Positions 1 through 8,652 of a stretch of DNA of 64,000 nucleotides are shown one piece after another. Made by a program: the position numbers and the translations under genes. This DNA is from Halomonas litopenaei. Lineage in GTDB: Bacteria > Pseudomonadota > Gammaproteobacteria > Pseudomonadales > Halomonadaceae. A model generated the notes under the pieces. The model was not told the origin of the DNA, searched no databases, and saw only the letters and a list, made by a program, of their open reading frames with translations. Location of the stretch: positions 1 through 64,000 of the forward strand of contig NZ_JAEKJT010000012.1 in the NCBI RefSeq assembly GCF_017303055.1. Reading direction: 5' to 3'. Positions within the stretch are counted from its first letter, which is position 1. Each line of letters starts with the position of its first letter.

Positions 1-1386
1 TGGCTGCCGCCGTCGTCCAGACCGGCCTCATCCACCTCGTTATTGCCAGACGCATTGGGCGACTCGGGGTTCACCTCTACCACCGGGGTCGCGTCCACGG
101 TGATGGTCAGGGTCGCGTTCGCGGTATCCCCATCGGCATCGGTGATGGTGTAGTCGATCAGCACGTCGCCTTCAAAACCCGTCGCCGGGGTAAAGGTCAC
201 GCTGCCGTCGTCATTGAAGCTCACGCTGCCCTGGCTCGGGTCCTGCAGCGCGGCGTTGGTCAGGGTCACCGGACCATCGGCGCCGGCCACGTCGGCTCCG
301 CCCGCACTGCCGTCCAGCACGTTGACGGTGATCGCCACGTTCTCGTCGGTCTCGGCCGCGTCGTCGGTGGCCTCGGGCACGTCATCCTTGATATCGATGG
401 TCAGGGCTGCGGGATCGCTGACGTCGCCGTCGGAGTCGGTCACCACCAGGCTGAACACGTCCTGGATACCGTCGCTGCCGGCGCCCTGGCTGCTATGGTC
501 GGTGGTGTTGTCGTCCAGAGTGTAGGTGTAGCTGTAGTCCCCATTCACCACGCTGACGACCAGCACGCCGTAGGTGCCCTGCACGGTGCCGCCGTTGGTC
601 ACGTCCACGCCGCTGATCACCACCGAGCCCACGCTGTCGGAGCCGGTATCGATGGCGATGGTGCCGCTGGTGGTCTCCAGGTCGGTGGCAGCCTGGCTGC
701 CGCCGTCGTCAAGACCGGCTTCGTCCACCTCGTTATTGCCAGACGCATTGGGCGACTCGGGATTCACCTCCACCACCGGGGTAGCGTCCACGGTGATGGT
801 CAGGGTCGCGTTAGCGGTATCCCCATCGGCATCGGTGATGGTGTAGTCGATCAGCACGTCGCCTTCAAAACCCGTCGCCGGGGTAAAGGTCACGCTGCCG
901 TCACCATTGAAGCTCACGCTGCCCTGGCTCGGGTCCTGCAGCGCGGCGTTGGTCAGGGTCACCGGACCATCGGCGCCGGCCACGTCGGCCCCGCCCGCAC
1001 TGCCGTCCAGCACGTTGACGGTGATCGCCACGTTCTCGTCGGTCTCGGCCGCGTCGTCGGTGGCCTCGGGCACGTCATCCTTGATGTCGATGGTCAAGGC
1101 TGCGGGATCGCTGACGTCGCCGTCGGAGTCGGTCACCACCAGGCTGAACACGTCCTGGATACCGTCGCTGTCGGTGCCCTGGCTGCTATGGTCGGTGGTG
1201 TTGTCGCTCAAGGTGTAGGTGTAGCTGTAGTCCCCATTCACCACGCTGACGACCAGGGTGCCGTAGGTGCCCTGCACGGTGCCGCCGTTGGTCACGTCCA
1301 CGCCACTGATCACCACCGAGCCCACGCTGTCGGAGCCGGTATCGATGGCGATGGTGCCGCTGGTGGTCTCCAGGTCGGTGGCAGCC
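1..1386 (-). repeat. Two near-identical 693-bp tandem repeats inside the adhesin
   Basis: The block starting at 1 recurs at 694, and a third start occurs at 1387 where the sequence then diverges. The period of 693 bp is exactly 231 codons, so the repeat keeps the reading frame. Each unit carries one beta-sandwich (T1SS-143/VCBS-like) followed by one cadherin-like domain ending in a VDATPVVEVNPESPNAS linker. The two copies differ at only a small number of positions, many of them silent. More copies probably continue to the left of the window. Confidence 0.93.
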
Positions 1387-2993
1387 TGGCTGCCGCCGTC
1401 GTCCAGACCGGCTTCGTCGACTTCGCTGTTTCCGGACGCTTTCGGTGCATCCGGCATCACCTGAACAACGGGCTCGTCATCCTCGACAACCACCCGCCAG
1501 GTCGCCTGACTGGTGTCGCCGTCATTGTCGGTAAGGGTGTAGCGGATCTCAGCGGTGCCTTCGAATCCAGGGGCTGGGGTGTAGGTAATGGTGCCATCGG
1601 CATTGAACACCAGACTGCCGGCATCGGCGTCGACCAGCTCGGCCGCAGTGAGGCTGGCGCCATCGGCACCGAGGGTATCGGCACCGGTGGCATTGGTGAC
1701 AACGTTGAGCGTGACCGCAGCATCGTCTGTCGTTTCGACAGTGGCATCGTCCACCGCAACAGGCGCATCATCGATAATCAGAATGTCCAGCGAACCACCG
1801 GCACTACTGCCATCGACGTCCACTGCGCGAACCGCCAGGCTGTCCAGGAAGCCACCGTCTGTGGCACCCGCTTCGGCATCGTTATCCACGTTATTGGTCA
1901 ACTGATAGGTGTAGCTGACCGTGCCACCGGCTGCGCTACCGGAAAAACCGGTCAACGTAAGAAGCCCGTGCTTGGTAACGATAGTGACCGGCGAGGTTCC
2001 CAGCGCGCTCAGCTGAGCAAAGGTGAGCGTAACAGGGCCTACGGACAGCGTTGACAAGCCATCCGGAGAGGTAAAACCAAAGGAACCGCTGCGAATCAGC
2101 TGCGTGCTATCTCCGCGGGTGCCGCCACGAAGATCGGCCTCGTAGAGGACCTGTTCAGCGCTGGACGCGCCCACCGGCAGATCGCCGGATCCCCCAGGAT
2201 TCCCGGGACCGCCAGGTCCTCCCGGGTTACCGGGACTGCCAGGACCTCCCGGATTACCGGGGCCACCAGATCCCGGCGTGCCGCCGTCTCCAGGGCCATC
2301 GAGCCCGGTCAGTATCACACCTTCGTCATCGTCACCGGGATCGACGGCATCGACGCCGGTGAAGTCACGGTCGATGAGCTCGTCACGTCCACCAAGATCA
2401 AACTGGAACGCCAGCGGGTCCACCAGCTCCACGATGCGCAGCAGACGGACAAAGTTGCTACCTTCATCATCGCCGCCGCCAGCGCCACCGGCAGCCGGAT
2501 CTTCGAGGTTATCAAAAAGATCACCATCTCCAGCATCGATCGCCGCGAGCAGGTCATTGAGCTCTGCGTCCCCCAACACGTTGTCGGCCTGATCGGCAAG
2601 CTCAGCGAGTTCGGCAAGCTCCTCACCCTCACCCGTGGAAGCCGCCTGTGTACCGTCGGGTACAGGGGCGTCAATCAAGGCCGCACTGCCTGCGGCAAGC
2701 GGAACACCGAGGGAGTCCAGCGCACCGTCGTCCGCACCGTCTCCGGCTTCAGTGGTGTGCAGCACCGCATCGACGGCCCCCTGGGGGGATTGCCATAGGC
2801 TTACCTGCCCGCTCCCCGTCAGCGCCTGAGGAGCACCGGTGCCGCCGGGAGCGATGGACACCTCACCACCCTGGGATGTCACCAGTCTCTCGCCGTCTTG
2901 GATCTGGTCTCCAGGACGAAGCTCTCGAAGCGTCCCGTCTTCGCTTTGAATCCACGCTTGCCCTTGAACCGCCACCACTGTCGCTGTGCTCAT
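1..2993 (-). CDS. LapA/BapA-like giant adhesin, N-terminal part (partial)
   Basis: The frame is open from an ATG at 2993 to the window edge (about 997 codons), so the C-terminus is missing. Residues 1-60 resemble the retention module of LapA-type adhesins (MSTATVVAVQGQAW..., then a PGD turn and ..LVTSQGGEVSI). A PAAG motif at residues 166-169 fits the di-alanine site cut by the periplasmic protease LapG, and is followed by the usual FVRLLRIVE..DPLAF stretch. Residues about 233-270 form a collagen-like Gly-X-Pro tract. The rest is VCBS/cadherin-like repeats with DxDGD turns and VDEAGLDDG motifs, typical of calcium-binding type I secreted adhesins. The expected role is cell-surface attachment and biofilm, with LapD/LapG-type release. 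RTX repeats and the secretion signal would lie beyond the window. The family call is secure; the exact ligand is unknown. Confidence 0.88.
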   Translation of the reverse strand, partial: MSTATVVAVQGQAWIQSEDGTLRELRPGDQIQDGERLVTSQGGEVSIAPGGTGAPQALTGSGQVSLWQSPQGAVDAVLHTTEAGDGADDGALDSLGVPLAAGSAALIDAPVPDGTQAASTGEGEELAELAELADQADNVLGDAELNDLLAAIDAGDGDLFDNLEDPAAGGAGGGDDEGSNFVRLLRIVELVDPLAFQFDLGGRDELIDRDFTGVDAVDPGDDDEGVILTGLDGPGDGGTPGSGGPGNPGGPGSPGNPGGPGGPGNPGGSGDLPVGASSAEQVLYEADLRGGTRGDSTQLIRSGSFGFTSPDGLSTLSVGPVTLTFAQLSALGTSPVTIVTKHGLLTLTGFSGSAAGGTVSYTYQLTNNVDNDAEAGATDGGFLDSLAVRAVDVDGSSAGGSLDILIIDDAPVAVDDATVETTDDAAVTLNVVTNATGADTLGADGASLTAAELVDADAGSLVFNADGTITYTPAPGFEGTAEIRYTLTDNDGDTSQATWRVVVEDDEPVVQVMPDAPKASGNSEVDEAGLDDGGSQAATDLETTSGTIAIDTGSDSVGSVVISGVDVTNGGTVQGTYGTLVVSVVNGDYSYTYTLSDNTTDHSSQGTDSDGIQDVFSLVVTDSDGDVSDPAALTIDIKDDVPEATDDAAETDENVAITVNVLDGSAGGADVAGADGPVTLTNAALQDPSQGSVSFNGDGSVTFTPATGFEGDVLIDYTITDADGDTANATLTITVDATPVVEVNPESPNASGNNEVDEAGLDDGGSQAATDLETTSGTIAIDTGSDSVGSVVISGVDVTNGGTVQGTYGVLVVSVVNGDYSYTYTLDDNTTDHSSQGAGSDGIQDVFSLVVTDSDGDVSDPAALTIDIKDDVPEATDDAAETDENVAITVNVLDGSAGGADVAGADGPVTLTNAALQDPSQGSVSFNDDGSVTFTPATGFEGDVLIDYTITDADGDTANATLTITVDATPVVEVNPESPNASGNNEVDEAGLDDGGS

Positions 2994-3472
2994 TATCGAG
3001 TCCCTGCCCCTGTCTCGCGGTGTGCCTCGCCGTCCCGGGTACCGTGGCCATAATGACCCCGCCAAGACTCAGCGCATCCCGCTAGTTATCTCCAGATAGC
3101 TGTCGGTGCGTTCCGTTGTTGCACATATCTGCAGTCTGCAAACAACCCGCACATCCAGCACAATTTGGAAGCAGTATTAGCGAAGCACCTTATGTCTCGG
3201 CATTGGACTCAAGTACAGGCACAAAGAGCATTCCGTTGCAGAACGCTCAGTTTGGTCAATTTTATAAGCATCAATCTTAGATTAGAGATGCATTTTCACA
3301 CATCAAAATCATATAGAACTCACATTACCTAAGATTAAAATACTGGTACTGACTGCCGTGACCATATCTATCTAAGACACACCTTCTAACACTAGTTATC
3401 TAGTCATTTTCTGCTAACTCGTTAAATCAGCGATCTTTTGTGGTCCTGCTTCCTAGAGGGCGACGCCCAAGA

Positions 3473-3498
3473 CGTGCCTCACTCTTTTGGGAGGCACG
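3473..3498. promoter_or_regulatory. Hairpin in the adhesin/EPS control region
   Basis: CGTGCCTC at 3473-3480 pairs with GAGGCACG at 3491-3498 around a 10-base loop. No T-run follows on the plus strand, so it is not a clean terminator. It could be a leader structure or a protein-binding palindrome. Confidence 0.35.
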
Positions 3499-3739
3499 CC
3501 GGACAGCCGGCTCCCACCGTCTCTTCTCCTCCCCCCAGGCATGACGTTGCTAAGTCGTCAAAAACCGTCTTTAGCACCAGCGCGCCGCCCGCAGCGCCGG
3601 GGTGAATTCAGCACGCCTTCCTGATTCAGAAAAAAACAAATAATTTCAATTAGTTATACCAACAAAGCTCGAGGCGTATCTAATGGGCAACATCTAGGAT
3701 GTTGATTTTTAAGGACTTATACAAAGGTCACATACATGC

Positions 3740-3755
3740 GTCTCCTTAGGGAGAC
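3740..3755 (+). promoter_or_regulatory. Small hairpin followed by T-rich stretch
   Basis: GTCTCC at 3740-3745 and GGAGAC at 3750-3755 form a 6-bp stem with a 4-base loop, followed by ACTTTTGTCTTTC. It resembles a weak attenuator or terminator in the leader of the downstream operon. No upstream plus-strand gene needs terminating here. Confidence 0.3.
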
Positions 3756-3843
3756 ACTTTTGTCTTTCACTGAGCCCGAACGGCTAGGCACGCCAAAGAC
3801 GAAACGCCATAAGTATCTGTTTTTTATATAAATCAATGAAACA

Positions 3844-3859
3844 TGGCCCAGACTTTGCG
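3844..3859 (+). promoter_or_regulatory. Candidate sigma-54 promoter of the polysaccharide operon
   Basis: TGGCCCAGACTTTGCG has the GG and GC doublets at the exact spacing of the -24/-12 consensus (TGGCACG-N4-TTGCW) and matches most of the other fixed positions. It lies about 100 bp upstream of the dehydrogenase start. The alginate operon of Pseudomonas is partly under RpoN-linked control, which makes it plausible. A chance match cannot be excluded. Confidence 0.35.
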
Positions 3860-3961
3860 CACCAGAACACCCAGTACAAGGCTTGACCCGCGCCACAGCA
3901 CCACAGCGTGAGTGCACCAGGGCAGCCGCCACTACCACAGACGTTCGCAAGGAGAGGGTTC

Positions 3962-5308
3962 ATGAAGATCACCATTCACGGTTCTGGTTACGTGGGTCTC
4001 GTCACCGGCGCCTGCCTCGCTGACGTAGGACACGATGTCATGTGTGTGGACGTCGACCAGGTCAAGGTCGCCCGACTCAAGCGCGGCGAAGTCCCTATCT
4101 ACGAACCAGGATTGGAAGAGCTGATCCGCCACAACATGGATGACGGTCGTTTGCGCTTTTCCGACAGCCCACAAGAGGGTGTCGCGCATGGTCTGCTTCA
4201 GTTCATCGCGGTCGGAACTCCGCCTGACGAAGATGGCAGCGCTGACCTGACCCATGTGCTGGGTGTGGCGCAGACCATTGGCCAGTACATGAATGACTAT
4301 CGAGTGGTGATCAACAAGTCCACCGTGCCGGTGGGTACAGCCGACAAGGTCACTCAAGCCGTTGCCAACACACTGGAAGGTCGTCAGCTGGATGTCGATT
4401 TCGATGTCTGCTCAAACCCGGAATTCCTGAAGGAAGGGGCCGCCATCGAGGACTTCTCGCGTGGTGCTCGTATCGTGGTGGGAACCGACAGCGATCGAGT
4501 ACGCCGACTGATGCGCGAATGCTATGCGCCCTATAGCCGCCAGCGCGACAAGCTGATGTTCATGGAAGTCCGTAGTGCCGAACTGACCAAGTACGCAGCG
4601 AACGCCATGCTTGCGACAAAAATCAGCTTCATCAATGAAATCGCCAACCTGGCAGAGCATCTGGGAGCGGATGTCGAACAGGTGAGGCACGGTATCGGCA
4701 GTGATCCTCGCATCGGCTATCACTTCATCTACCCGGGATGTGGCTACGGTGGCTCCTGCTTCCCCAAGGACGTCAAGGCACTGGCGCGCACGGCCAGTGA
4801 AGTGGGAGCACCAGCGCGCATGCTTCAGGCGGTGGAAACCGTCAACAACAACCAGAAGACGCGACTGTTCGACAAGCTGGAACTTGCGCTGCATGGCAAC
4901 CTGGAAGGACGCACCATCGCCATCTGGGGCCTGGCATTCAAGCCCAACACCGACGACATGCGTGAAGCCCCCAGTCGCGTGCTGATGGAGCAACTGTGGC
5001 AAGCCGGCGCACGGGTCCAGGCCTTCGACCCCGAAGCCGCTGCCGAGTGTCATCGCATCTACGGTGAGCGCCCGGACCTGTGCCTGTCAAAACAGCGCGA
5101 TGCCGCCCTCGAAGGCGCCGACGCGCTGGTCATCTGCACCGAATGGAAAGCCTTCCGCACGGTGGACTTCGACAAGATCGCTCGCACGCTTAACCATCCG
5201 TTGGTCATCGATGGCCGCAACCTCTACTCCCCCGAGGATGTGGAACAAGCTGGGCTCGAGTACTACGCCATGGGCCGTGGAGCGTCTCTCCAGCAACCCA
5301 GGGTGTGA
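3962..5308 (+). CDS. ugd: UDP-glucose 6-dehydrogenase-like enzyme
   Basis: A 448-residue cytosolic NAD-dependent nucleotide-sugar dehydrogenase, predicted to oxidise UDP-glucose to UDP-glucuronate. Residues 7-12 (GSGYVG) form the Rossmann loop. GTPPDEDG lies near 85-92, NPEFLKEG at 152-159, Lys210 and Asn214 in the active site, and the catalytic Cys266 in GYGGSCFPKD. The GYGGSCFPKD motif and the C-terminal DGRNLY motif are typical of Ugd; AlgD enzymes usually read GGSCLPKD. The start is the ATG at 3962, preceded by AAGGAG; an upstream in-frame start lacks this. It is the first gene of the polysaccharide operon, at the position algD holds in alginate operons. GDP-mannose as substrate is the alternative, judged less likely. 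Confidence 0.85.
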   Translation: MKITIHGSGYVGLVTGACLADVGHDVMCVDVDQVKVARLKRGEVPIYEPGLEELIRHNMDDGRLRFSDSPQEGVAHGLLQFIAVGTPPDEDGSADLTHVLGVAQTIGQYMNDYRVVINKSTVPVGTADKVTQAVANTLEGRQLDVDFDVCSNPEFLKEGAAIEDFSRGARIVVGTDSDRVRRLMRECYAPYSRQRDKLMFMEVRSAELTKYAANAMLATKISFINEIANLAEHLGADVEQVRHGIGSDPRIGYHFIYPGCGYGGSCFPKDVKALARTASEVGAPARMLQAVETVNNNQKTRLFDKLELALHGNLEGRTIAIWGLAFKPNTDDMREAPSRVLMEQLWQAGARVQAFDPEAAAECHRIYGERPDLCLSKQRDAALEGADALVICTEWKAFRTVDFDKIARTLNHPLVIDGRNLYSPEDVEQAGLEYYAMGRGASLQQPRV

Positions 5309-5318
5309 GGGCTCGACC

Positions 5319-6908
5319 ATGTCATCACTTCCCAAGCACACCTCCGTGGCCAGCAAGGCCACGGAGTTGACCACCCTGGCTCTGCTGCTCGCCCTGCTCG
5401 TCGTGCTGGTCAGTGAACTCCCATCAGAGGTGTTCTCACCGGCGTCGAAGAGCTTCTTCTTTGCCATCGGTGCCGTGGGTGCCTGGCGCTACTCCTGGTG
5501 GTTCGTCCAGGCCCTGCGCTCGGTGTGGTACAACCGCCGCATCTTCCCTCGGATGCGGGCACAGGCCGATGCCTTGGGTGACGCCGGCAGGCCGTCGGAG
5601 CTGTACGTGCTGTGCACCTCGTTTCGGATCGATCCGGACGTCTGCTATCGCGTCTACGATGCGCTGATTCGCGAAACCCGCAGCTACGGCGTGCCGACGA
5701 CGGTCTTCGCCTCGGTGTCGGACCAGACCGACGTGGACATCATCTCCCACGTCCTGCAGGAGCATGGCTGGCCCGGGCATATCGAAGTCAGATACATGTT
5801 CCAGAAGGGCGACGGCAAGCGCTCCGCCATGGCTGAGGTGCTACGTGCGATCTCCCGTCGTGCACCGGCACCGGACGCGCTATTGGTGTCCATGGACGGT
5901 GACATTCTGCTGGAACCCGGCACCCTGGAGCGCTCGCTGTCGTTCTTCGCGCTGCGTGATGACCTTGGCGCTCTGACGACCAACAACAGTGCGATCGTCA
6001 CTGGCAACGATGCCACCAAGGAGTGGTACGACCTGCGCTACGCGCAACGCCACCTGGTGATGAGTTCGATGTCTGTGTCAGAGCGCCTGCTGGTGCTCAC
6101 CGGGCGCTACAGTGCCTTTCGTGCAGACCTCGCTACCCACCCTGACTTCATTGACATGGTCGAGAACGACCACGTGGATCACTGGCGCTTCGGCACCTTC
6201 AAGTTCCTGTCCGGCGACGACAAGTCGACCTGGTACTGGCTGCTGAAAAATGGCTGGAAGATGCTCTACCTGCCGGACGTCTACGTCTCTGGCTTCGAGG
6301 AGCTACCTGATCGCACGCGCTTTTTCGCCTCTACCACCGATCTGATGCGCCGCTGGTACGGCAACATGCTGCGCACCAGTGGCCGAGCCATCGCCCTGGG
6401 ACCGCGCCCGATGGGGCTATTCACCTGGTGGAGCCTGATCGACCAGCGTCTCTCCATGTGGACGACCCTGATCGGGCCGACGGTGGCAATACTGGTGTCC
6501 TTGTTCGTGCGCCCGTCGTTCATCTTCGCCTATGCCCTGTGGATTCTGTTCACCAGGGGCATCTCGACGTTGATTCTTGCCTGGCAGCGCGGTCGCTTCA
6601 GCCTGCTGTGGATTCCGCTGATCTACTACAACCAGGTCTACGGCGCCCTGCTCAAGACCTACGTGAGCTTTCGCTTCAATCGGCAGAAATGGTCGCGCCA
6701 GGGAATCTCTGCGGGTGAACCGGACAACCCCAAGGCGGTTCGTCGACAGCGGCGGATGGGGCATCTGCTGCATGCCTTCCACGTCTGCCTGATGCTGTTC
6801 GTGCTGACCCTGGCAACCGGTGTGCTGAAGATCCCGGACGCCACATCCCTCGACATTCTTGGTCAGTCAGGAGCCGCCGCTAGCCCCGCCACTGTTGCGC
6901 CTCCCTAG
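5319..6908 (+). CDS. Alg8-like inner-membrane polysaccharide synthase (GT2)
   Basis: A 529-residue processive family 2 glycosyltransferase resembling Alg8, the alginate polymerase. Membrane segments lie near residues 17-32, 46-66 and in the C-terminal 360-510 part. The cytoplasmic catalytic core has GDGKRSA (164-170), the metal-binding DGD (193-195), TGRYSAFRA (261-269), GDDKS (299-303) and an RRW motif (344-346) at the position of the acceptor-binding QxxRW. The gene begins 10 bp after the dehydrogenase, so the two are co-transcribed. The upstream enzyme looks UDP-glucose-specific, so the donor may be UDP-glucuronate rather than GDP-mannuronate. The family assignment is firm; the product is inferred. 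Confidence 0.85.
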   Translation: MSSLPKHTSVASKATELTTLALLLALLVVLVSELPSEVFSPASKSFFFAIGAVGAWRYSWWFVQALRSVWYNRRIFPRMRAQADALGDAGRPSELYVLCTSFRIDPDVCYRVYDALIRETRSYGVPTTVFASVSDQTDVDIISHVLQEHGWPGHIEVRYMFQKGDGKRSAMAEVLRAISRRAPAPDALLVSMDGDILLEPGTLERSLSFFALRDDLGALTTNNSAIVTGNDATKEWYDLRYAQRHLVMSSMSVSERLLVLTGRYSAFRADLATHPDFIDMVENDHVDHWRFGTFKFLSGDDKSTWYWLLKNGWKMLYLPDVYVSGFEELPDRTRFFASTTDLMRRWYGNMLRTSGRAIALGPRPMGLFTWWSLIDQRLSMWTTLIGPTVAILVSLFVRPSFIFAYALWILFTRGISTLILAWQRGRFSLLWIPLIYYNQVYGALLKTYVSFRFNRQKWSRQGISAGEPDNPKAVRRQRRMGHLLHAFHVCLMLFVLTLATGVLKIPDATSLDILGQSGAAASPATVAPP

Positions 6909-7013
6909 GGGCTCTACGCCGCGCCATTCAAGCGTCCCACGATACCCGATCGATACGCACGACCAGATACGTCCCGACACGGCCAACTTCGACACAGGAT
7001 CTCAGATACCGCC

Positions 7014-8579
7014 ATGAGCGATTACTTCGACCACCACGATCAAGAGACACCTTCGTCACGTCCTGCCTCTTCGCCCTCTCAACAGCGGGCAGAGCCTAGC
7101 CTCGGGCAGGCTGGCCATGACGCCAGTACCAGCAACGGTGACAGCCGCCCAGGCCTCGCCCACGAGCGACGCGATGAACGCCGCTATATCCGCGTCACGC
7201 CGACCTTTGAAGTGCGCTTCGAGGATGGCAACCGTTTTCGCGGCGTCGACCTGTCACAGGGTGGGTTCGCGATCGAAAGCCCGAAAGCCATGCGCAAGGA
7301 TGCGCGCATTCGCGGCGAGATCGCCATCCAGACCGCCAGCGGGGAACTGCTGGTGCCGGTCGGCGCCAGCTGCCGCCACAGCCTCGCACAGGAGGGGCGC
7401 GCCGGTACGCATCACGCTGGCTTCGAGATTACCGACATTTCCCCCTCCCACCTGGAGCTGCTGCGCCAGGTCGTGCGAGCCCACCTGGCAGGACGACCGC
7501 TGAACGTCGAACAGCTGTTGCAGGGTGAAGACAGCCAGACTCCCCGCAAGCGACGTGGAGCGGGCAGTGCACCCCAACCGGCGGCGCGTCCCCCCAAGCC
7601 CTTGGGTCGTTACGTGGCGCTGTTCATGGGCTTTGCGGTTCTGGCCATCGTGGCGGCGGCCACGGCCTACCGCAACTTCATGCTGATTGAACCCAGCTTT
7701 GCCGCGGTCACCGCTCCACGCATCGATATCCGAGCCCCTAGCCCCGGTATCTTGATGGCCCATGAGCTGGAAGCCGGTGATCGCGTCACCCGCGACGAAG
7801 CACTCACGCGGGTCAAGGACGTAGACCTGGAGTCCGACCTCATTCTGGCCGAGGCGGCTCAGCGCTATAACAGCCAACTGATCGAAAATCTGCAGGAAAG
7901 CCTGGATAGCGCCAACGGCGGTCAGGTCAGCCTGGCCAACTCCGCTGAGCCGGGCAACGGCGAAGCCGTCAGCTTCGAGACGGTGTCACCCGCCATTGCC
8001 GAGGCCCGGATCGACCAGTTCGAGACGGCCAGGGACTTCCAGGCGTCCCGCGTCACCGCACTGCAGGCACGCCAGTCCCAGAACGAGATTTACAGCCCCT
8101 GCGACTGCCTGGTCGCCTGGGCCCTGTCCAGTTCTGACGGCACCTACATCAATGAAAGCGAAAAGATCATGACCTTGATGCGCACCGGTCAGGACGAGGT
8201 CATGGTCGAAGCTCTGGTCCATATGGACGACATCGACCGCATCGAGCCGGATCAGTTGGCCTACCTATCACTGCCCAATGCCTCAGGCACGATCAGCGCC
8301 AGGGTGCGCAGTGTGGCTCTCGACATCGAGCGCCAGCCCCGCGCGGGCTTCCCCAGCTGGGTGCGCCAGCAGCAGAACGTCGCCAGCGTGCTGCTGGTAC
8401 CGGAAAAGCCGTTGCCCGTCGAAAGCGTCGGCACCCCGGTGGACGTGCGCTTCACCGAACAGGCGCTGCTGGGCGCCACCGCCGAGTGGATCTGGCAGAG
8501 CGGCCGCGGCATCTACCAGCAGGCCAGTCGACTGTTTTCTTCCGCCAAGGAAAGCCCTGAGGCCAACCAGGCAGGCTGA
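7014..8579 (+). CDS. Alg44-like PilZ/HlyD c-di-GMP receptor of the synthase
   Basis: A 521-residue inner-membrane protein. The N-terminal cytoplasmic part has a PilZ domain with the RxxxR site in ERRDERR (51-57) and the DxSxxG site in DLSQGG (79-84), both intact for cyclic-di-GMP binding. One membrane segment lies at about 200-219, followed by a periplasmic HlyD-like adaptor with a coiled coil near 280-350. In alginate systems Alg44 binds c-di-GMP and switches on Alg8. This protein is about 130 residues longer than Pseudomonas Alg44, partly from a low-complexity N-terminal extension (about 1-48). The 105-bp gap after the synthase gene contains no obvious terminator. Confidence 0.85.
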   Translation: MSDYFDHHDQETPSSRPASSPSQQRAEPSLGQAGHDASTSNGDSRPGLAHERRDERRYIRVTPTFEVRFEDGNRFRGVDLSQGGFAIESPKAMRKDARIRGEIAIQTASGELLVPVGASCRHSLAQEGRAGTHHAGFEITDISPSHLELLRQVVRAHLAGRPLNVEQLLQGEDSQTPRKRRGAGSAPQPAARPPKPLGRYVALFMGFAVLAIVAAATAYRNFMLIEPSFAAVTAPRIDIRAPSPGILMAHELEAGDRVTRDEALTRVKDVDLESDLILAEAAQRYNSQLIENLQESLDSANGGQVSLANSAEPGNGEAVSFETVSPAIAEARIDQFETARDFQASRVTALQARQSQNEIYSPCDCLVAWALSSSDGTYINESEKIMTLMRTGQDEVMVEALVHMDDIDRIEPDQLAYLSLPNASGTISARVRSVALDIERQPRAGFPSWVRQQQNVASVLLVPEKPLPVESVGTPVDVRFTEQALLGATAEWIWQSGRGIYQQASRLFSSAKESPEANQAG

Positions 8580-8652
8580 TGCCCTCGCCATCGACGCGTC
8601 AGGGGAGCGCCTCCCCTGAGCGCTGCATGACAGTGATCAAGGAGAACACGCC

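Larger units (their letters stand above)
2994..3961. other. Long AT-rich divergent intergenic region
   Basis: About 970 bp separate the adhesin (leftward) from the polysaccharide operon (rightward). No convincing gene is seen on either strand. The stretch 3100-3860 is visibly richer in A and T than the flanking genes. It holds two hairpins (3473-3498 and 3740-3755) and a sigma-54-like element near the right end. Both flanking operons make cell-surface products, so this is probably their shared control region. Short open frames here have no ribosome site or family resemblance. Confidence 0.6.

Noticed and set aside
495..2054. A 519-codon plus-strand open frame rich in His, Val and Gly repeats
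   Set aside because: It is the reverse-strand image of the adhesin repeats. The minus-strand frame gives recognisable VCBS/cadherin domains with an N-terminal retention module, while this one has no family resemblance.
3962..5308. Annotation as algD (GDP-mannose dehydrogenase) from its operon position
   Set aside because: The active-site and C-terminal motifs match Ugd-type enzymes better; position alone is not enough.
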